DNA of 64,000 nt from Streblospio benedicti (lineage: Eukaryota; Annelida; Polychaeta; Spionida; Spionidae): positions 36,830,278 through 36,894,277 of the forward strand of contig CM032666.1 in assembly GCA_019095985.1 (NCBI GenBank), in the 5' to 3' direction. The notes below the pieces were generated by a model. The model searched no databases. It saw only the letters and a list, made by a program, of their open reading frames with translations, and was not told the origin of the DNA. This document shows, one piece after another, positions 13,145 through 25,779 of this stretch (the first letter of the stretch is position 1; each line of letters starts with the position of its first letter). The position numbers were made by a program, and so were the translations under genes.

Positions 13145-13305
13145 CAGTAGAAACTCATTATCTCGAATATTTAGGATTGTGGGGACCCCACATGAAATGT
13201 TCGAGATAACCAATATGCCATATCTGTTCCTGGCATAGAGTTGAATGGAAATCAAACTTTAAAACATCGAGATAACAGAAAGCTCGAGACAACAAGTTTC
13301 TACTG
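13145..13305. mobile_element. Small TIR element (pogo/Tc1-like MITE) beside the opsin 3' end
   Basis: The ends are inverted repeats: CAGTAGAAACTCATTATC at the left and the complement of CAGTAGAAACTTGTTGTC at the right. A TA dinucleotide abuts the left end and is lost on the right. TCGAGATAAC recurs internally. At 161 bp it has no coding capacity. It begins 57 bp past the opsin stop codon, so it may lie in the opsin 3' UTR. Confidence 0.75.
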
Positions 13306-13361
13306 GCGCTAACACACAGCGGGGGGTGGGTGGGGTGAGTGTTATAAAAAGTGCCGTGAAT

Positions 13362-16300
13362 TTACCTGTCGTCTACGTCCTGATGTGCAATAAAAATGTC
13401 ACCCACCCGAGCACGGTTCACGAAGCGTGACAACTTGAGCTCGACCGCTTCCCGGAAGTTCTCGTTGGTGACGGCGTAAATGAACGGGTTCATGGCACAC
13501 GACGACTTGGCTGCGAGCAGACATGGAACAGCGGTTGTTTGGTGGACGTCATGTACAGCAGAACCTCTCTCACTATTACGACCACTTGTCTGAGGGCCGA
13601 CTTAAGGTGGTCTCAGTGGAGAGGTGTTTCTTTATATGGAGGTTCTAGCCATTTGATTCATTTTGAAGCATTGTGACCGAGAGAAGGGGTCTTATTGTTA
13701 TAAGGATTGTTCTTAATTGGGGGTGGTTCTACTGTACATGTAAATGTAAATGCAAATTGAGTTGTATAGTCTGCTCTCCATACGTGTTCAGTCGACTTAA
13801 CATCTGCACCAGACGTCACTCTACATTATATTTCCCGACTCCCTTGAGAGCATTTTTTTTTCGATATACATAGTGTCAATATTATTTTACTAGCAGTCCA
13901 CAGCCATAAATCAGAGGTCTGTGCAATTAGGGAAACATTTTCATTCGCTTATTAGCCATAGTTGTTAAGTGCTATTGTCGGTGCACTAAGGGGGACCTGT
14001 GATCCCTAAACCACACGACTTTGCACTCCTACAAGTGACCTTTTACTGTAACTACAGTGTTACAATAGCGCCTACAGTTAAGACGAGCTCTCCAAATATC
14101 ACGTCTATAATAATCCAATTTTCACTTCCCCGATCTTTATAAAGATACCAACAGTAACCGCCATAAAGAGACCACCTTTCTACTGTGTCCACTTGAGTTC
14201 AGGCCTCTTGGAGGTCGTAATAGATGTCATGCTACGATTGCTTGGTAAACAGTACTTGCTCAAACGGCAACTCTTTTTTTCTTGAGAGGGTGGGATTACT
14301 TTGCCCATATCCGCATAACATTTGGTTTCATTGTATATTGGGGTAACCGCATAATAGACATGATTTAAGAAATGCTTCAAGTTTGCATAGAAGTGCAAAT
14401 ATAACAGTTTTCTTCATTTGTGTATCAAAGATTTCATAAACATACACCGACCCATACGGGTTAATATCGATAGCTATTACATGTATGAGAAGCGTGAATA
14501 AGTTAGTGATGTCTAATGTTGGTGACAGTAGACATTCATGTGAAACAGTATAATTGGTATCATTAACATCATTAGACCTAAACAATGGATCGTGCAGTCT
14601 AGCTTTGGGATCTATTGGCATAATAACTTGTTACCCCATCACATGATTATCATGATGGCAGAATTACTCATCAATAGGATATAAGAACACCAATGTGTCT
14701 TATTGCACTATTCGCCAGTTCATAATGGTATTGTAAAACAGTACTAGTAGTCCTGAACCTGAAAATGATAAATGTTCCACAGAATATTATGAAAAATGTA
14801 ACCGTGATTATTTTGAGTCACAAGTCACCGTTGCTCTGCTTGAGCAGCTTTACATTCACACTAGAACTTGGGCCTCGCTGTAACACTATATTGCCTTTCT
14901 CAACTCCCTGTCGTAAAGTAAGCATTGCCACAATTAACCTCCACTAACATGACATGTTTAACATGTAAATACCACAGAGTAGTATACAAACTATAAGGGA
15001 TGAATAAGCTCAACGACCACCGTCAGACCCAACCAAGAGACAAACTCACAACCATCTGGCTATGAGTGCAGCACCCGTACCCACTCGGCCAAATAACTGC
15101 ACTGAATTAAAGCTACAGGCACTGTATGATCCGCAGTGAGTGGAAACAGAACACGAGTGCGCCATGGTGGATTCTGTGTAAATAATAGAAAGTTGACTGA
15201 GCAGCCAATAAGACTGAAAAGTCAACTCCAAACCTTTAAACATTTGCAAATATGGGGGTACAAGGGGCATAGAAATCCCACATGCCTCTTAATTATTATG
15301 TCCTATTACACATATTCCTTTTTATTAGGCTTTTTACCACACCTGAACAATTTTTAAACCATTTTCCCCACATCCCACTTCATTGAAATGCGACAGCAAC
15401 CTTTTTTCCCCAAATCCAACTTCCTTATAACAGCCACGCCCTACAATGCCAACCCCAGCCACCCAGCCCCATCCCCCACCATCCCAATCCCATCTTAGAT
15501 ACATACCAAACATGGTTGGGAAGGTGCGTAGCCACAGCGGGAGTATGTCTCCCCACAGCACCCGCACCAGACACACCCACGTGTACGGCGACCATACGAT
15601 GATGTAGGACACCACCATGACGATAATCATCTGCAGAATATCATAAAAGAGAATCTGGAATCTTGTGTCATGAACGCATTTACTCAGTGCTCATTTCCAC
15701 ATAAACAAAGCGGGTGATCTCACTATATCGACCATGTATGAAATATGCTAAGACAACCTCTCGAAAGAGACAATTTTTGTTACTAGAGTTATATCAGCTG
15801 CCATGTAATAATTAGCCTCATTCTCGATTCAAGATGGCAGCTGCGTGCTATCAGTCCATAGACCGCACAAACTAAATATACCTTAGTACCATTTTTGCCG
15901 CTAGGTGGCTTTAAGCCAGTTAGTCTCGACCAACCAGAACCTATGGTGACCTACCCAAAGGATATGAATGAAAGAGACTATCTCAATGTGCGTCTAAAAA
16001 TACCCACTATGCATTGCAGAGACACAGGCCTTTGCTTGTCCAAATAAATCCCACAATTCATAGAACTAGTTCATACCATGGTGATCTTGCTCTCCTTGTT
16101 CATCTCGTTGGCGCGCACCACCTCATCGATGGTGAGCTTGTTGGCCTGCATGGTCTGCAGGCGCCGCAGCGTGTGTGTCGTCTGCGCCAGAACCTTCCAG
16201 TAACAAAACAGCATCACGCCGATGTTCACGCCTGGCACAGAAAGAGAGCGAGCCATGTAGCAACTGATTTTGTAAGGCTTGCTAAAAGAGAGAGAGAGAG

Positions 16301-19300
16301 ACATGTAACAACAGATTTTCACAGCTTTGGTTTGAAAACAAAATGCGTGGGACTATAACTGACCGTAGATGATTACGATGAAGAAAATACTGTAGAGTCA
16401 ACTAGCGTATTTACAACCTCAAAGTTTACAACCATATATGGCCTAAAATGGTTGGGTTCAAGTAAAATACCTACAGCGTCAATTCAGATAGGATATTTTA
16501 CAGCCATTTGACCTAGCACAATCAATGCACTGTTAGTCCAAACAGCATTTAAATCCTTATGAGTCCAAATAACAATTTTGAAATCCTAGTTGTCCCAATA
16601 ACATTGTATAAAGCCCTTGTGCTCTCAATAACACTTTTAAAGCCTCAGTAGTCGGAATAACATCTAGGTATAAAGCCCTACTGATACTGCCCACAACTGA
16701 CCGTAGATGAGCACGATGAGGAAGATGGTGTAGGAGACGTCGGTGAACTCGGTGCTCTCCCACTTCATGGAGCACGAGATGCCGTACGACTCGAACGTGT
16801 AGGAGCACCAGCCGAACAGCGGCGGCACGGACACGAGCACCGAGTACAGCCACGTGGCCGCGATGATCTGCTCGCACACGCCCGCGCGGTTCAGCACGTG
16901 CTCTGGGGGTGGAGTGGGAGGAGAGGTCAGTGGGCCACATGTACACTCACAGCCACACACATGTATATATATTTTTTTTTTCATTACAAAATTCCATTTT
17001 TCATATTGTTTTGTTGATGTTGTCTTTTGTTGTTGTTTTATAGTTGTTGGGGTTTTTTTTGGGGGGGGGGTGTTTTTTGTTTTGTTTTTTTTTTTGTTTT
17101 TTGTTTTTTTTATGGGGGGGTTGCATCTCCCCGAGTCTTTACTGGTATGAAAACCCACGATATTAATCCTAAGCCAAAAAACGTGGATCTGCCAGCATTA
17201 CACTGCACAGCAGAGCCTCTAATCAAACGAGGTCCACAGCCATCGTCCGAAACCATCTTATCCATGTCAAATGTGCATCAAACGCATAGACAGTAGAAAT
17301 TTAAGAGCTGCTAGTTTAGTAGCACCGAGGCAAATGCATTGTAATTTCTTTTAGACCAGAATCAATTCAATGTTGATAATGCAATCTTGAAAAGCACTAC
17401 TCACGGTACTGGGGCTTGCAGATGAGGATGTACCTGACCACACTCATCACCACCAGGATGTTCATGGACTGGATGGCGAGTGTCGTGCAGCAGAAGCCCG
17501 CGATCTGGCAGCCGATGTTGCCGTACAGCCACCTGGGGCGGTGCAGATAGAGTCAGATCGTGACAGATGCAGAGTCGGGCACAGTAAGATATTTAGTCAA
17601 ACATATAGGCAGACGCTGAGTCTGGCACAGAGTTGTGCACTGTCGGACATTGCGTAAGACAGAGGGTTAGACATCTGCATGTAGTCAGGTATTTAGTCAT
17701 CGTTAGATACTTGGTCAGACACAGAAGCAGACAGAAGAGTCATGCGCACAGCCAGACACAGGTTTACGCAGACAGATACAAAGATATGTGCATGTGCAAA
17801 GTCACATTCTGAAACACTATCAGGTGTACACTGATATACACTCAGACCAACTCTCTCACACCATGTCAGACACAGAATTAAACGCAACAGAAACGCATAG
17901 TCTGGCCTTTGGCAAAATAAAGTGTCTAATTGAGTACTCCCTACCTGACAAAGATAGGATGAAATTCAGACACGGGAAGAGACAGGAAAGATAGCGGTCT
18001 GACAGACACACGTGTAGGGATATACACCGACATAAAAGAGACATAACAACTGGCATAGAAAGTTAATGACAGACATCCGCCTGTATTGAATATAACCCCC
18101 AGATATAACCAGACTGTGTCCATCACCTACCCTGACTTTGTAAGCTGGCGTTTAAAGCATTGCTTCATGCCATATCTTTATAGGTCGGATTGTCTCCCTA
18201 TACATCCAGCATTGAATAACATAGGTCATGGGTGGGAAGTACAGGCTCTTCTCTCCTCCGTACTTTTATGTCATTCACCCAACTGGCGATAAAACACGTG
18301 GTCATGGGGCTTTTTAACCGCTCGCCCAACAACCCTGCCTGCCTGATCGTCCGCCGGCGTGCCCAATTGACCGCCCGCCTGACCGCCAACCCACTTGCCT
18401 ATATGCCAGCTAGCCTTTCCATGCACCCGCGTGATCATTATATGTACACGAATGTTTCAACTGGTATGTTTCTGCCCGCCCACTTCCCATCTGTCAACAT
18501 GTCAGTCCATCGCTGCTGCCATAGAAGCACCCACCTGCCTGCGTAGGCCGACGACGTGGTCCAGGGGTAGCCGAACACGGAGAAGCCGAGGTCCGAGCAG
18601 GCCAGGCTGAGCAGCATCATGTTGTTGGGCTTGAGACGCAGCTGCTTGTTCTCCAGCAGGATGTAGATCACCGACACGTTCCCCACAGTCGCGATGAGAC
18701 CTGTAAAGCCCTGGTCTGATGTATACAAATCTGCATGGAAGACATACGTGTGATAAAACATGCATACATGTCTGCGAATGTAGACAAACAATGACTAATA
18801 CTGCCACAGATTCGGCGGAAATTTTGGTATTGTCTAATCCTGGCTTATACTTGTACACGTGGAGCTGCAAAACGATATTGTTCGGTCTTTTGTATTTCTA
18901 TTTACCCCTTTGCTAGCCAGTTAGTCGTGATACCGACTACAGTAGCCTAGAATAAAGACTAAAACACTCTAACATTTATCAAGATGACTGTCTGATTTAC
19001 CCGATGCACAGACGTCCACAAGCTTGAGTTAATCTAGGCGGTATTACATGCATACACCATTACATTAACATCAGCAGTAAAAAAAAAAGGCAGGCGCATC
19101 AGTCAATGTGAATAGAGAAAACCTTTACAAAACCTATATCCGCCAGTGCCAGACTGGACCTGCTAATTAATGTCCTTATTAGTAGACCTATCTATGAAAA
19201 TGTATCTACTAGGGGAAACAAACATCACGTTCATGCTCTAATCACTTAGCCATTTGATATACTTCTTAGGAAACAATTATATTTTGTCTAGCCATGTTTG

Positions 19301-20177
19301 TTTCCTGTAGTGGATAACACATGTATTAGGTAGTAATTATAAAATTAATTTGCAGGTCCCGCATGGAACTGGCATACATGTATCTAAGTTTTTGAAAGGG
19401 GTGCGGGGAGGGCGTACTTCAAGGATTCCATGGGCTTCATACGCTAGATCTATAGATGTGGATCTAGAATGTAGCAGACGCAAAAAAAACATGACAGTTA
19501 TGTATTTGAGTGGAAAATGGGGATCGTGCTCCCTCCATTCGTATAATGAAAAATTGTATTTTAAATGCAAGTCTAAAGGATTGTGATCGAACTCTGCATT
19601 TCAGGTTGCATTGTGTTTGATAAACGATTGCATTGTGAACCAAAAACGATTTGTATTATGGTAGGAAATTTATTTACATTTTAAGAGTAATAAGAATATA
19701 AAGACCCCACCCCCAAATCTCCCACGAACACGCCTAATTTTTTTCGAAAATGCAAGCTCCCCCCCCACGACCCACCCCCAACCCTCCACCACTTTTTCAG
19801 CACGCCCCACACTAACCCGGTTATTCTTAACTCCATCCCCCACCCACCCCACCCCCACCCTTGGCCATACTAGATGGTAGCCCCCTAAACAGAGGAATAC
19901 AATACTTACCCATGAAAGTGAGGTAGATGGCAATGGTGAGGTACCCGGCATACGGCAATCTCCCGTCCTCCTGTGCTAGTCCCGGCAGGAAGGAGGTTGG
20001 ATCCCCTGGGATAGCTTCCGACCCCCAGACACCCACGGTTATGTTGCTCCAGTTACCCCCCGCTGTGGAAAGCAGGCTTGAGTTAAACCCTAAAGTGCTC
20101 TCAGGGTCAGTGAGATTGGTGCTTTCAATAGTGCTTGGGTCCGGGGTGACGACAAATAGATTGCTCGTGGAAGTCAT
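13362..20177 (-). CDS. Opsin (retinal-binding GPCR), seven exons
   Basis: Exons on the minus strand: 19910-20177 (start ATG), 18535-18700, 17405-17532, 16702-16902, 16077-16231, 15507-15630 and 13362-13510. All junctions are GT-AG and in phase, giving 396 aa. The extracellular N-terminus has several N-glycosylation sequons (NLT, NSS, NWS, NIT). Seven transmembrane segments follow. Landmarks are the disulphide cysteines in GCQ and ISCS, PPLFGW before loop 2, WSPY in helix 6, AKSS with the Schiff-base lysine in helix 7, then NPFIY and NENFR. The Glu113 position is Ala, while the Glu181 position is Glu (FESYGISC), so Glu181 is the probable counterion. The helix-3 motif reads VRY instead of D/ERY. 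The family acts in photoreceptor membranes through G proteins. I cannot assign a subgroup; it is not an obvious ciliary opsin or melanopsin. The stop coincides with a plausible donor (CAG|GTAAAT), so the tail may be longer. Confidence 0.93.
13556..13734. mobile_element. Pogo/Tc1-like MITE with TA target duplication
   Basis: The element runs from CAGCAGAACC to GGTTCTACTG and is bounded on both sides by TA (13554-13555 and 13735-13736), the target duplication of the Tc1/mariner superfamily. CATGTACAG..AGAACC is shared by both ends. At 179 bp it has no coding capacity. It sits in opsin intron 6, with its edge 45 bp from the acceptor of the last exon. Confidence 0.8.
14990..15110 (-). repeat. Possible tRNA-derived SINE fragment in opsin intron 6
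   Basis: The minus strand reads TGGCCGAGTGGGTACG, which resembles a Pol III A box, followed about 35 nt later by GTTGTGAGTTTGTCTC, a weak B box. No full cloverleaf forms, so this is not a functional tRNA. Confidence 0.35.
15350..15500. repeat. C-rich degenerate repeat next to opsin exon 6
   Basis: Repeats of the type TTTTCCCCACATCCCACTTC, then runs of CCCCA. The same wording recurs at 33090-33270, so the two are copies of one dispersed repeat. Confidence 0.55.
16357..16398 (-). pseudogene. Relic copy of the end of opsin exon 4
   Basis: These 42 bp repeat the last part of opsin exon 4 together with its splice donor (GTCAGT). They encode YSIFFIVIIYG where the true exon has YTIFLIVLIYG, followed by the same donor. 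The region upstream does not continue as an exon: an in-frame stop lies just before. It looks like the remnant of a tandem exon duplication and now lies in intron 4. Confidence 0.65.
16529..16678. repeat. Degenerate 30-bp minisatellite in opsin intron 4
   Basis: About five units of roughly 30 bp, each with a core of the type GTCC-AATAAC-TTTAAA-CC, ending just before exon 4. Confidence 0.6.
17540..18010. repeat. Cryptic GTCAGACA-rich simple sequence in opsin intron 2
   Basis: Irregular recurrence of CAGACA, GTCAGA and AGACACAG over about 450 bp without a fixed period. No exon is visible here. Confidence 0.5.
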
Positions 20178-21870
20178 TGTTCTTTCTTGGTGGGTGACTT
20201 TTTATGAAGCACTTTCAAATTTATATATTGATCCTTGATTGCAATTTTGCACACGTTTTTCTTCACTGTTGGATTACGTTCTTGAAACTTGCGCTTTGTC
20301 ACACATGGTGCACTGTCAAATGTGTTTAGAATGTGAAGGTTTGTAAAGTATGAATTGTTAATTGAAAAAAGCCGAATTGAACTTTCATTTCAGTGTGTCG
20401 TGGGCGTTCTCAGATTTGCTGCAATTCCTAATTTGAAATGTCCGGAAAAGGCCGTTTTCACCGCTCTCTGACACTATTGATTGCTCGCACATAACGACTC
20501 TTGGCTGGTGCATCTTTCAGTTTGCTAAAAACCAGTAAAACTGGTTTCAATGTGTTGCCACATTTGTTTTTGAAAATCCATTAAATGTGTATAGCATCCT
20601 GGAACATGCAGTGTGAGTCCGTATGTGCCAGGTGGTATTGCATATCCAAATATTAATACTATCAACTCTGTAGCAATGTAGCATAATAAAAATATAAGTA
20701 ACAATGAAGTCTATGACTAATAGAACTTTATCGCTGTCTTTTTTTTTAATTAGTCTTCCTTCCAAAGCAGTTGTAATGCCATTAGGTACTTGCAAGCAAG
20801 AGTTATTCCGCCTCTACAACTTATTACTACTCAGATGAAACCGCAGATTTCACCCGAGTGCTTTCTTCTCATGTAAAGTACTCTGGTGGCTGAATGCAAA
20901 ATTTAGACTAATAAAGGATATGGAAGAAATAAATGTTAGAATAAATAATATCTTTTAATATTGCATGGCGTAGATTTTAGATTAATGTTAGAGTATTGCA
21001 AACATGTATTAACTATATTCTAGACATCATCAGAAGAAACAATGTTAATGTAACGACAATTGGACTGTCTTCAATACCAAGTGGTCTCAATAGAGAGGTA
21101 GTCTACGTATATGGAGGTTTTCAGAGCTCTAGCTATTTCTGGTGGCTTGGTATAGCTAGAAATGGTCCTACTACAGAGGTGGTCTGTTTTGTAGGTGTGG
21201 TCTTCATTAAATATATATGCAAACCGCCCACCATCTTTCCGGTGTGCAGTTGCGTGCAATCGAAGCTGGTATAATATCCCAGTTTCGCATGCACGCAACT
21301 ACACCCCGGAAATTCAAGTGATCATAAGTAGTTTCATTGACTTTAACGTCCCATTAGTTGGCTAATTACAGTTCAGTCCTATCATGAAAATACATTAATA
21401 GACCTTTTTGATTGCAAAAAGAGACTGTCCGTTTACCGTTCGTGCTTGTTATAATGGTGAATGGTTATGGTGAGATACTGGCAAAGGGATTCTGTGCCAC
21501 AGAAACAGTGGGCTCGCGGAAAGGGGGAATAGATCATTGCATGTACTTTTTCTCCATGCAACAGGAGCGTGAAAGTGGCTTGAAATCTAATGCCTTTCTA
21601 AGCACAGTTGCAGTCCACAAAGATTGAGCCACTTTACATGTGTGTTTCTAGTAGGCGTACACAGAATTATTAGTGTGAAATACACAATCACAGTCATTGT
21701 TAATAAACATAATCAGCATAGGCAATGTGAGAGGTTATAGTGGTCATATGTGTTAACATCACAAATGGTCAGTGCCCAATTCCATGGGGTGATTTTCAGT
21801 AAAAAATAATCATGTTAAAAGATCGTGGTGTGACAGCATCGACCCCAGAATGTTGTTGTAGATGGCAAGA
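20178..21870. other. Opsin upstream region and spacer, no gene seen
   Basis: Upstream of the opsin start codon this should contain the opsin promoter and 5' UTR, but no clear core element could be chosen. At 21076-21200 the phrases GTGGTCTCAATAGAGAGG and GAGGTGGTCT resemble internal parts of the 13556-13734 element, so a degraded relative is likely. Confidence 0.35.
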
Positions 21871-21880
21871 AGTTTGTGCG

Positions 21881-22036
21881 CATAGGCAGATCCAGGGGGT
21901 GCAGGGGGCGCGCGTCCCCCCTTTTACCACCAAAATACTTCATTTTCATAGGGTTTTTCATGAAATCCCATAAGTGCGCCCCCTCTTTTCCTTAAGTGCG
22001 CCCCCCCCTCTTTCCAAAAACCTGGATCTGTCTATG
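21881..22036. mobile_element. TIR element of the GGCAGATCC family, with GTGCG flanks
   Basis: The ends CATAGGCAGATCCAGG and CCTGGATCTGTCTATG are inverted repeats (15 of 16). The 5-bp sequence GTGCG directly flanks both sides and looks like a target duplication. The 156-bp element is C/G-rich internally and noncoding. A Chapaev/CACTA-like origin is possible but unproven. Confidence 0.75.
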
Positions 22037-22398
22037 GTGCGCACCCACATAATGTGTTGTTTGAATGTGGCCTGAGGCTCCAGGTGTAAATGGCCTCGTG
22101 CACTTTTCTTTAGATGGATTGTTGCATTTTAAATTGGCAAGTTTGGTGTGGGACTTTTGTCTGTCAGGCTGATGCGGGTGGTTGGAGACGTGCTGTGATG
22201 AGTTATAGAAGAACCTCCAACCAAGACCTCCACTGAAGTAGGACCATTGGCCACGTTCCCAAACGACCACATTGAATTTCCATGTTAAGACCACCCCTCT
22301 ATTGAGACCACTTGAGAGGATGTTGTGATGACTAGATATTGTGGGGGAAACGTAATGAGAATGAATAAAAAGCTTCAAGTGAGCTTTCAATAAAAAAA

Positions 22399-22535
22399 CA
22401 TAGGCAGATCCAGGGCCGATCCTCCCCCTTTTCACATTAAAGTCGTTATTTTGGCATCTCTACGACCTCTCTGAGCATACAAATCCAATGAAATCCTGAG
22501 CTTTTTTTCTAAAAAAAAACCGGGATCTGTCAGTG
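22399..22535. mobile_element. Second GGCAGATCC-family TIR element
   Basis: Begins with the same CATAGGCAGATCCAGG and ends with CCGGGATCTGTCAGTG, the diverged complement. It is 137 bp and lies about 360 bp from its sibling. Solo termini of this family are visible near 7255, 9755 and 17180. Confidence 0.7.
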
Positions 22536-22539
22536 AAAA

Positions 22540-25500
22540 GCATGTAGGATGTAATGTGTTAAAAGAAGATTAACCTATGAAATCTTGAGGGAAAACTTCA
22601 ACAAATCACTGATACCTGAGTGTAACATAAAGTTTTGAATGATCGTTTTACTTCGTCAGAAATATATCACATTTTGGTGTATATTATTAGACATGTGTGT
22701 TAAATAACGTTTACATAATATGTAGTCAAACCTCCATAATAACATGTCCTCGAAGGGCTAATCATGCTCATATTTCTATAGGACCATCTGCTCTTCAGTT
22801 CAGGATAATAAGGGTTTTGTGCGAAATCTTTTGTTAGCTGGTGGTGCATTGTCAGTTGTGTGTTTTCTGCATACAATGTCCACAAGAAAATTCAGCTTAT
22901 TACCTGTGTAGTTAACAAAAAATGGCAGTGGGACGTTTCTCTTAGCGTTCACGTAATTGATTTCTCATGGAGTATAAGGCATCAATGTACTCTTCTCTAC
23001 ATCATGATATTTTTCTCTCCTCCCAATTTTCATACTCCTGAAACACTAACTTTAATATCCGTCTGTCGATACATGCCTATATTAATCGTCTCAACAAATA
23101 AACTTTTTTTCGTTGTGCACTATTTTTAAACATTATCCCATCTAATCCTTTAATATTACCATGCACACGTCATAATGTTATATAGGCAATTGCGTAAACT
23201 ATCATTCTTTTTTAATTGAATAATGAAAGCACATCATCTTTCTCTTTTTCACACTTTTTAACCATGTATTTTTATAGCACACGCCTCCTATCACCTATGC
23301 TGGAAACTGGATAATATGTTGTGCATCAGAACGAGTGACGCCAGAAGTCAGAACTATATGATATAATCCCCCGATCACATTGACCACATCAGTTGCATTG
23401 CCGACATTGGATTATCTGGGCGTGGTGAGGATTAGTAATAATCTCCCAATAATACCGATATAACGTGAAGCTATCTCTATGAAGAATCCCTGTATTGTGT
23501 AAAGGGGAAAATTCGTGCTATTGCGAAGTTTGTCAATATCAAATCAGGACATGTCAAAAGTCTTAAACATTTATTTATTTATTTATTTATTTTTTTTTGT
23601 CTACCTGAACATCCGATATCATTATAATGTACGATTTTCCCGGCATCTTAGTAAAAGTAGGTGGAGGTCAATGATATTAGTGTATGAAAAAAGGCCTACT
23701 TGCACACAACTAACTTTGTTACAATAAGATGTAATGAGCTGGCTACGTCTAGAAGGGCTTACCTGTTCTTGTGGGCTGTTAAAAACATTTAGGTCAGACT
23801 GTTTTTTTGTCAATGTTGTCAATGTGTCAAAATCGCTGCACGGTAAATGTAAAGTTTCCATTATAAGTAAAAATGATGAAAGCCCCATATTTTAAAAGTA
23901 TAGATGCTTATGGAAGTATACATTAGATCTATCCACGAATGTGGACCTTTTGCGACATACCCTCCATTAATTGTAGAGTCGCGTAGATTTTGGCGGACCA
24001 AAGATTTATAGTGAAATATTAGTATTGTGAAAAAGGCCTTTTAGAATCCTGTTTTTCTTCATTTGGCTCCATGGACCATGATCTTTCTTCTTACTGGTGA
24101 TGCATTAAAGATGTCTGCTATATATGGAAAGTTGTCTTTTACCACGCTGCATGGCCCTGACACCATGTGCTAATGACTAGGACAGACGTAATCAGTTAGT
24201 TGCATGGTATCGCTGGCATGGATAATTAGATTATGTGTCATTTGGCTCAGTTGGAGCTCCTTTTAGCTCCTTTTGCCATGGTGCTAATTAATCACGATAC
24301 CTTTGGTTGAGCGCTATAGTCAATACAGCAGTCCTTTTTAGGTTCGAGTGAGGGGTTGGTGGAATATAGTTTGAATTATAATTTACTTAGAGTATGATTA
24401 TAACACTGATTTAAACATGTATTTCCTGCGGTATATTGTGTGCCTAACACATGTATAACATCTGTAAAGTTTTTTGAACAAAATACGTGTATATAGTACT
24501 GTTGAAACACTCTGATAATGAGCCCTGTATCATTATAAGAGAAAAAACATACATGTCTTTAAAGACTGACTATTTCCGGTTCGAGATCTGTGACATCACA
24601 TCTCATGTAATCTCTAAACTCATGTTCATTTTCTCATATAATCTGGATCAAACATCGGGCCGCTTTTAATCCGTCAAATAATGCACTTCACAGCTGCTAT
24701 AGTTTCTACTTTGTAGGTCTCTGTGAGGACACATTATTATGTTATGCACTGCATGCATATATGCACATCAAATATTTTATAACAGCTATATTAATCAATT
24801 TATTAAAATTTTATTCATACTGCACATATTAATTTGAGATAATGAGATTAATTTGAAAGGGTTTTTACAGTAAAAATATTGCTTTGAAAAAAATTGTGGA
24901 CATAATTTTATATAAAAAATAAAAATCATTACACTCTTATTGCAGTTATTGTGAACTCTATCCCATGTCTAAGTCTTCATCAATAATTCAATAACAAACA
25001 TATTTTAGACAAAACAATGAAACTAATATTGGCACTCCAATTTTAACTCTGCACAATCTGTTTCCGGACGATACTGTCTATTCAATTGAGAATTGCTTAA
25101 ACGCTAAGGTTTCCCCTGACCATATTCAAGTCAGGTGTTGTTTCAATAATCAAGATAATAAAATTCAATATCCATTATTAAAGCCCACATAGCATAATAA
25201 CCATTGATAAAAACTGACCCACAAAAAATAGTTACCTTAAATATAGTAATTCGTGTGACAACAAATGTTACAATTCACATTAACAGATTACTTCTGCATA
25301 TCTATCAACTTAATAAAAAAATCTAATAAACATAAGAAATATCTATATAAAATATCCCTCTATGACAATACAATCGACATAATTATTAAAATTTACGTGC
25401 AAAACAATTCCATTCTTCAGAACGCTACTTTTGTGTCAAATACAAAATTACTTTGCAAACGTTCATAATTTTTCAAAAGTTACAGTACACGTAACATACA

Positions 25501-25779
25501 AGATAAAATTTACATACACATTACATGTGTGATTATTTCTAAATGTATCCACATGAAATTCTTTAAATGCAAGTAGAAGTAGGGTGAAAATCCAATCATG
25601 AAATTAAATTTCTTTTAGTTCAAGCCAATAAACTTATTGTAACATTTCTATTAAGCAAAATTGGTTCAAAGATGAATTTGTGTCTAGAGTCTACATGCAA
25701 ATTCGGCTATACAAGATCCTCTTTAAAAGCTATAGCATATCTACTAAAACACTCCACCACTCTCTATCATATGTGCACA
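22540..25779. other. AT-rich spacer, no gene seen
   Basis: Only short unsupported frames. If the first SOD1 exon is in this window it should lie here or in the gap; I searched by eye for a start like MVKAVCVL on the plus strand and did not find it. Confidence 0.35.

Noticed and set aside
15046-15270. Minus-strand open frame in opsin intron 6
   Set aside because: It coincides with a SINE-like repeat and has no recognisable domain.
16557-17158. Extended minus-strand frames around opsin exon 4
   Set aside because: They are exon 4 read through into flanking introns, including a T/G homopolymer stretch.
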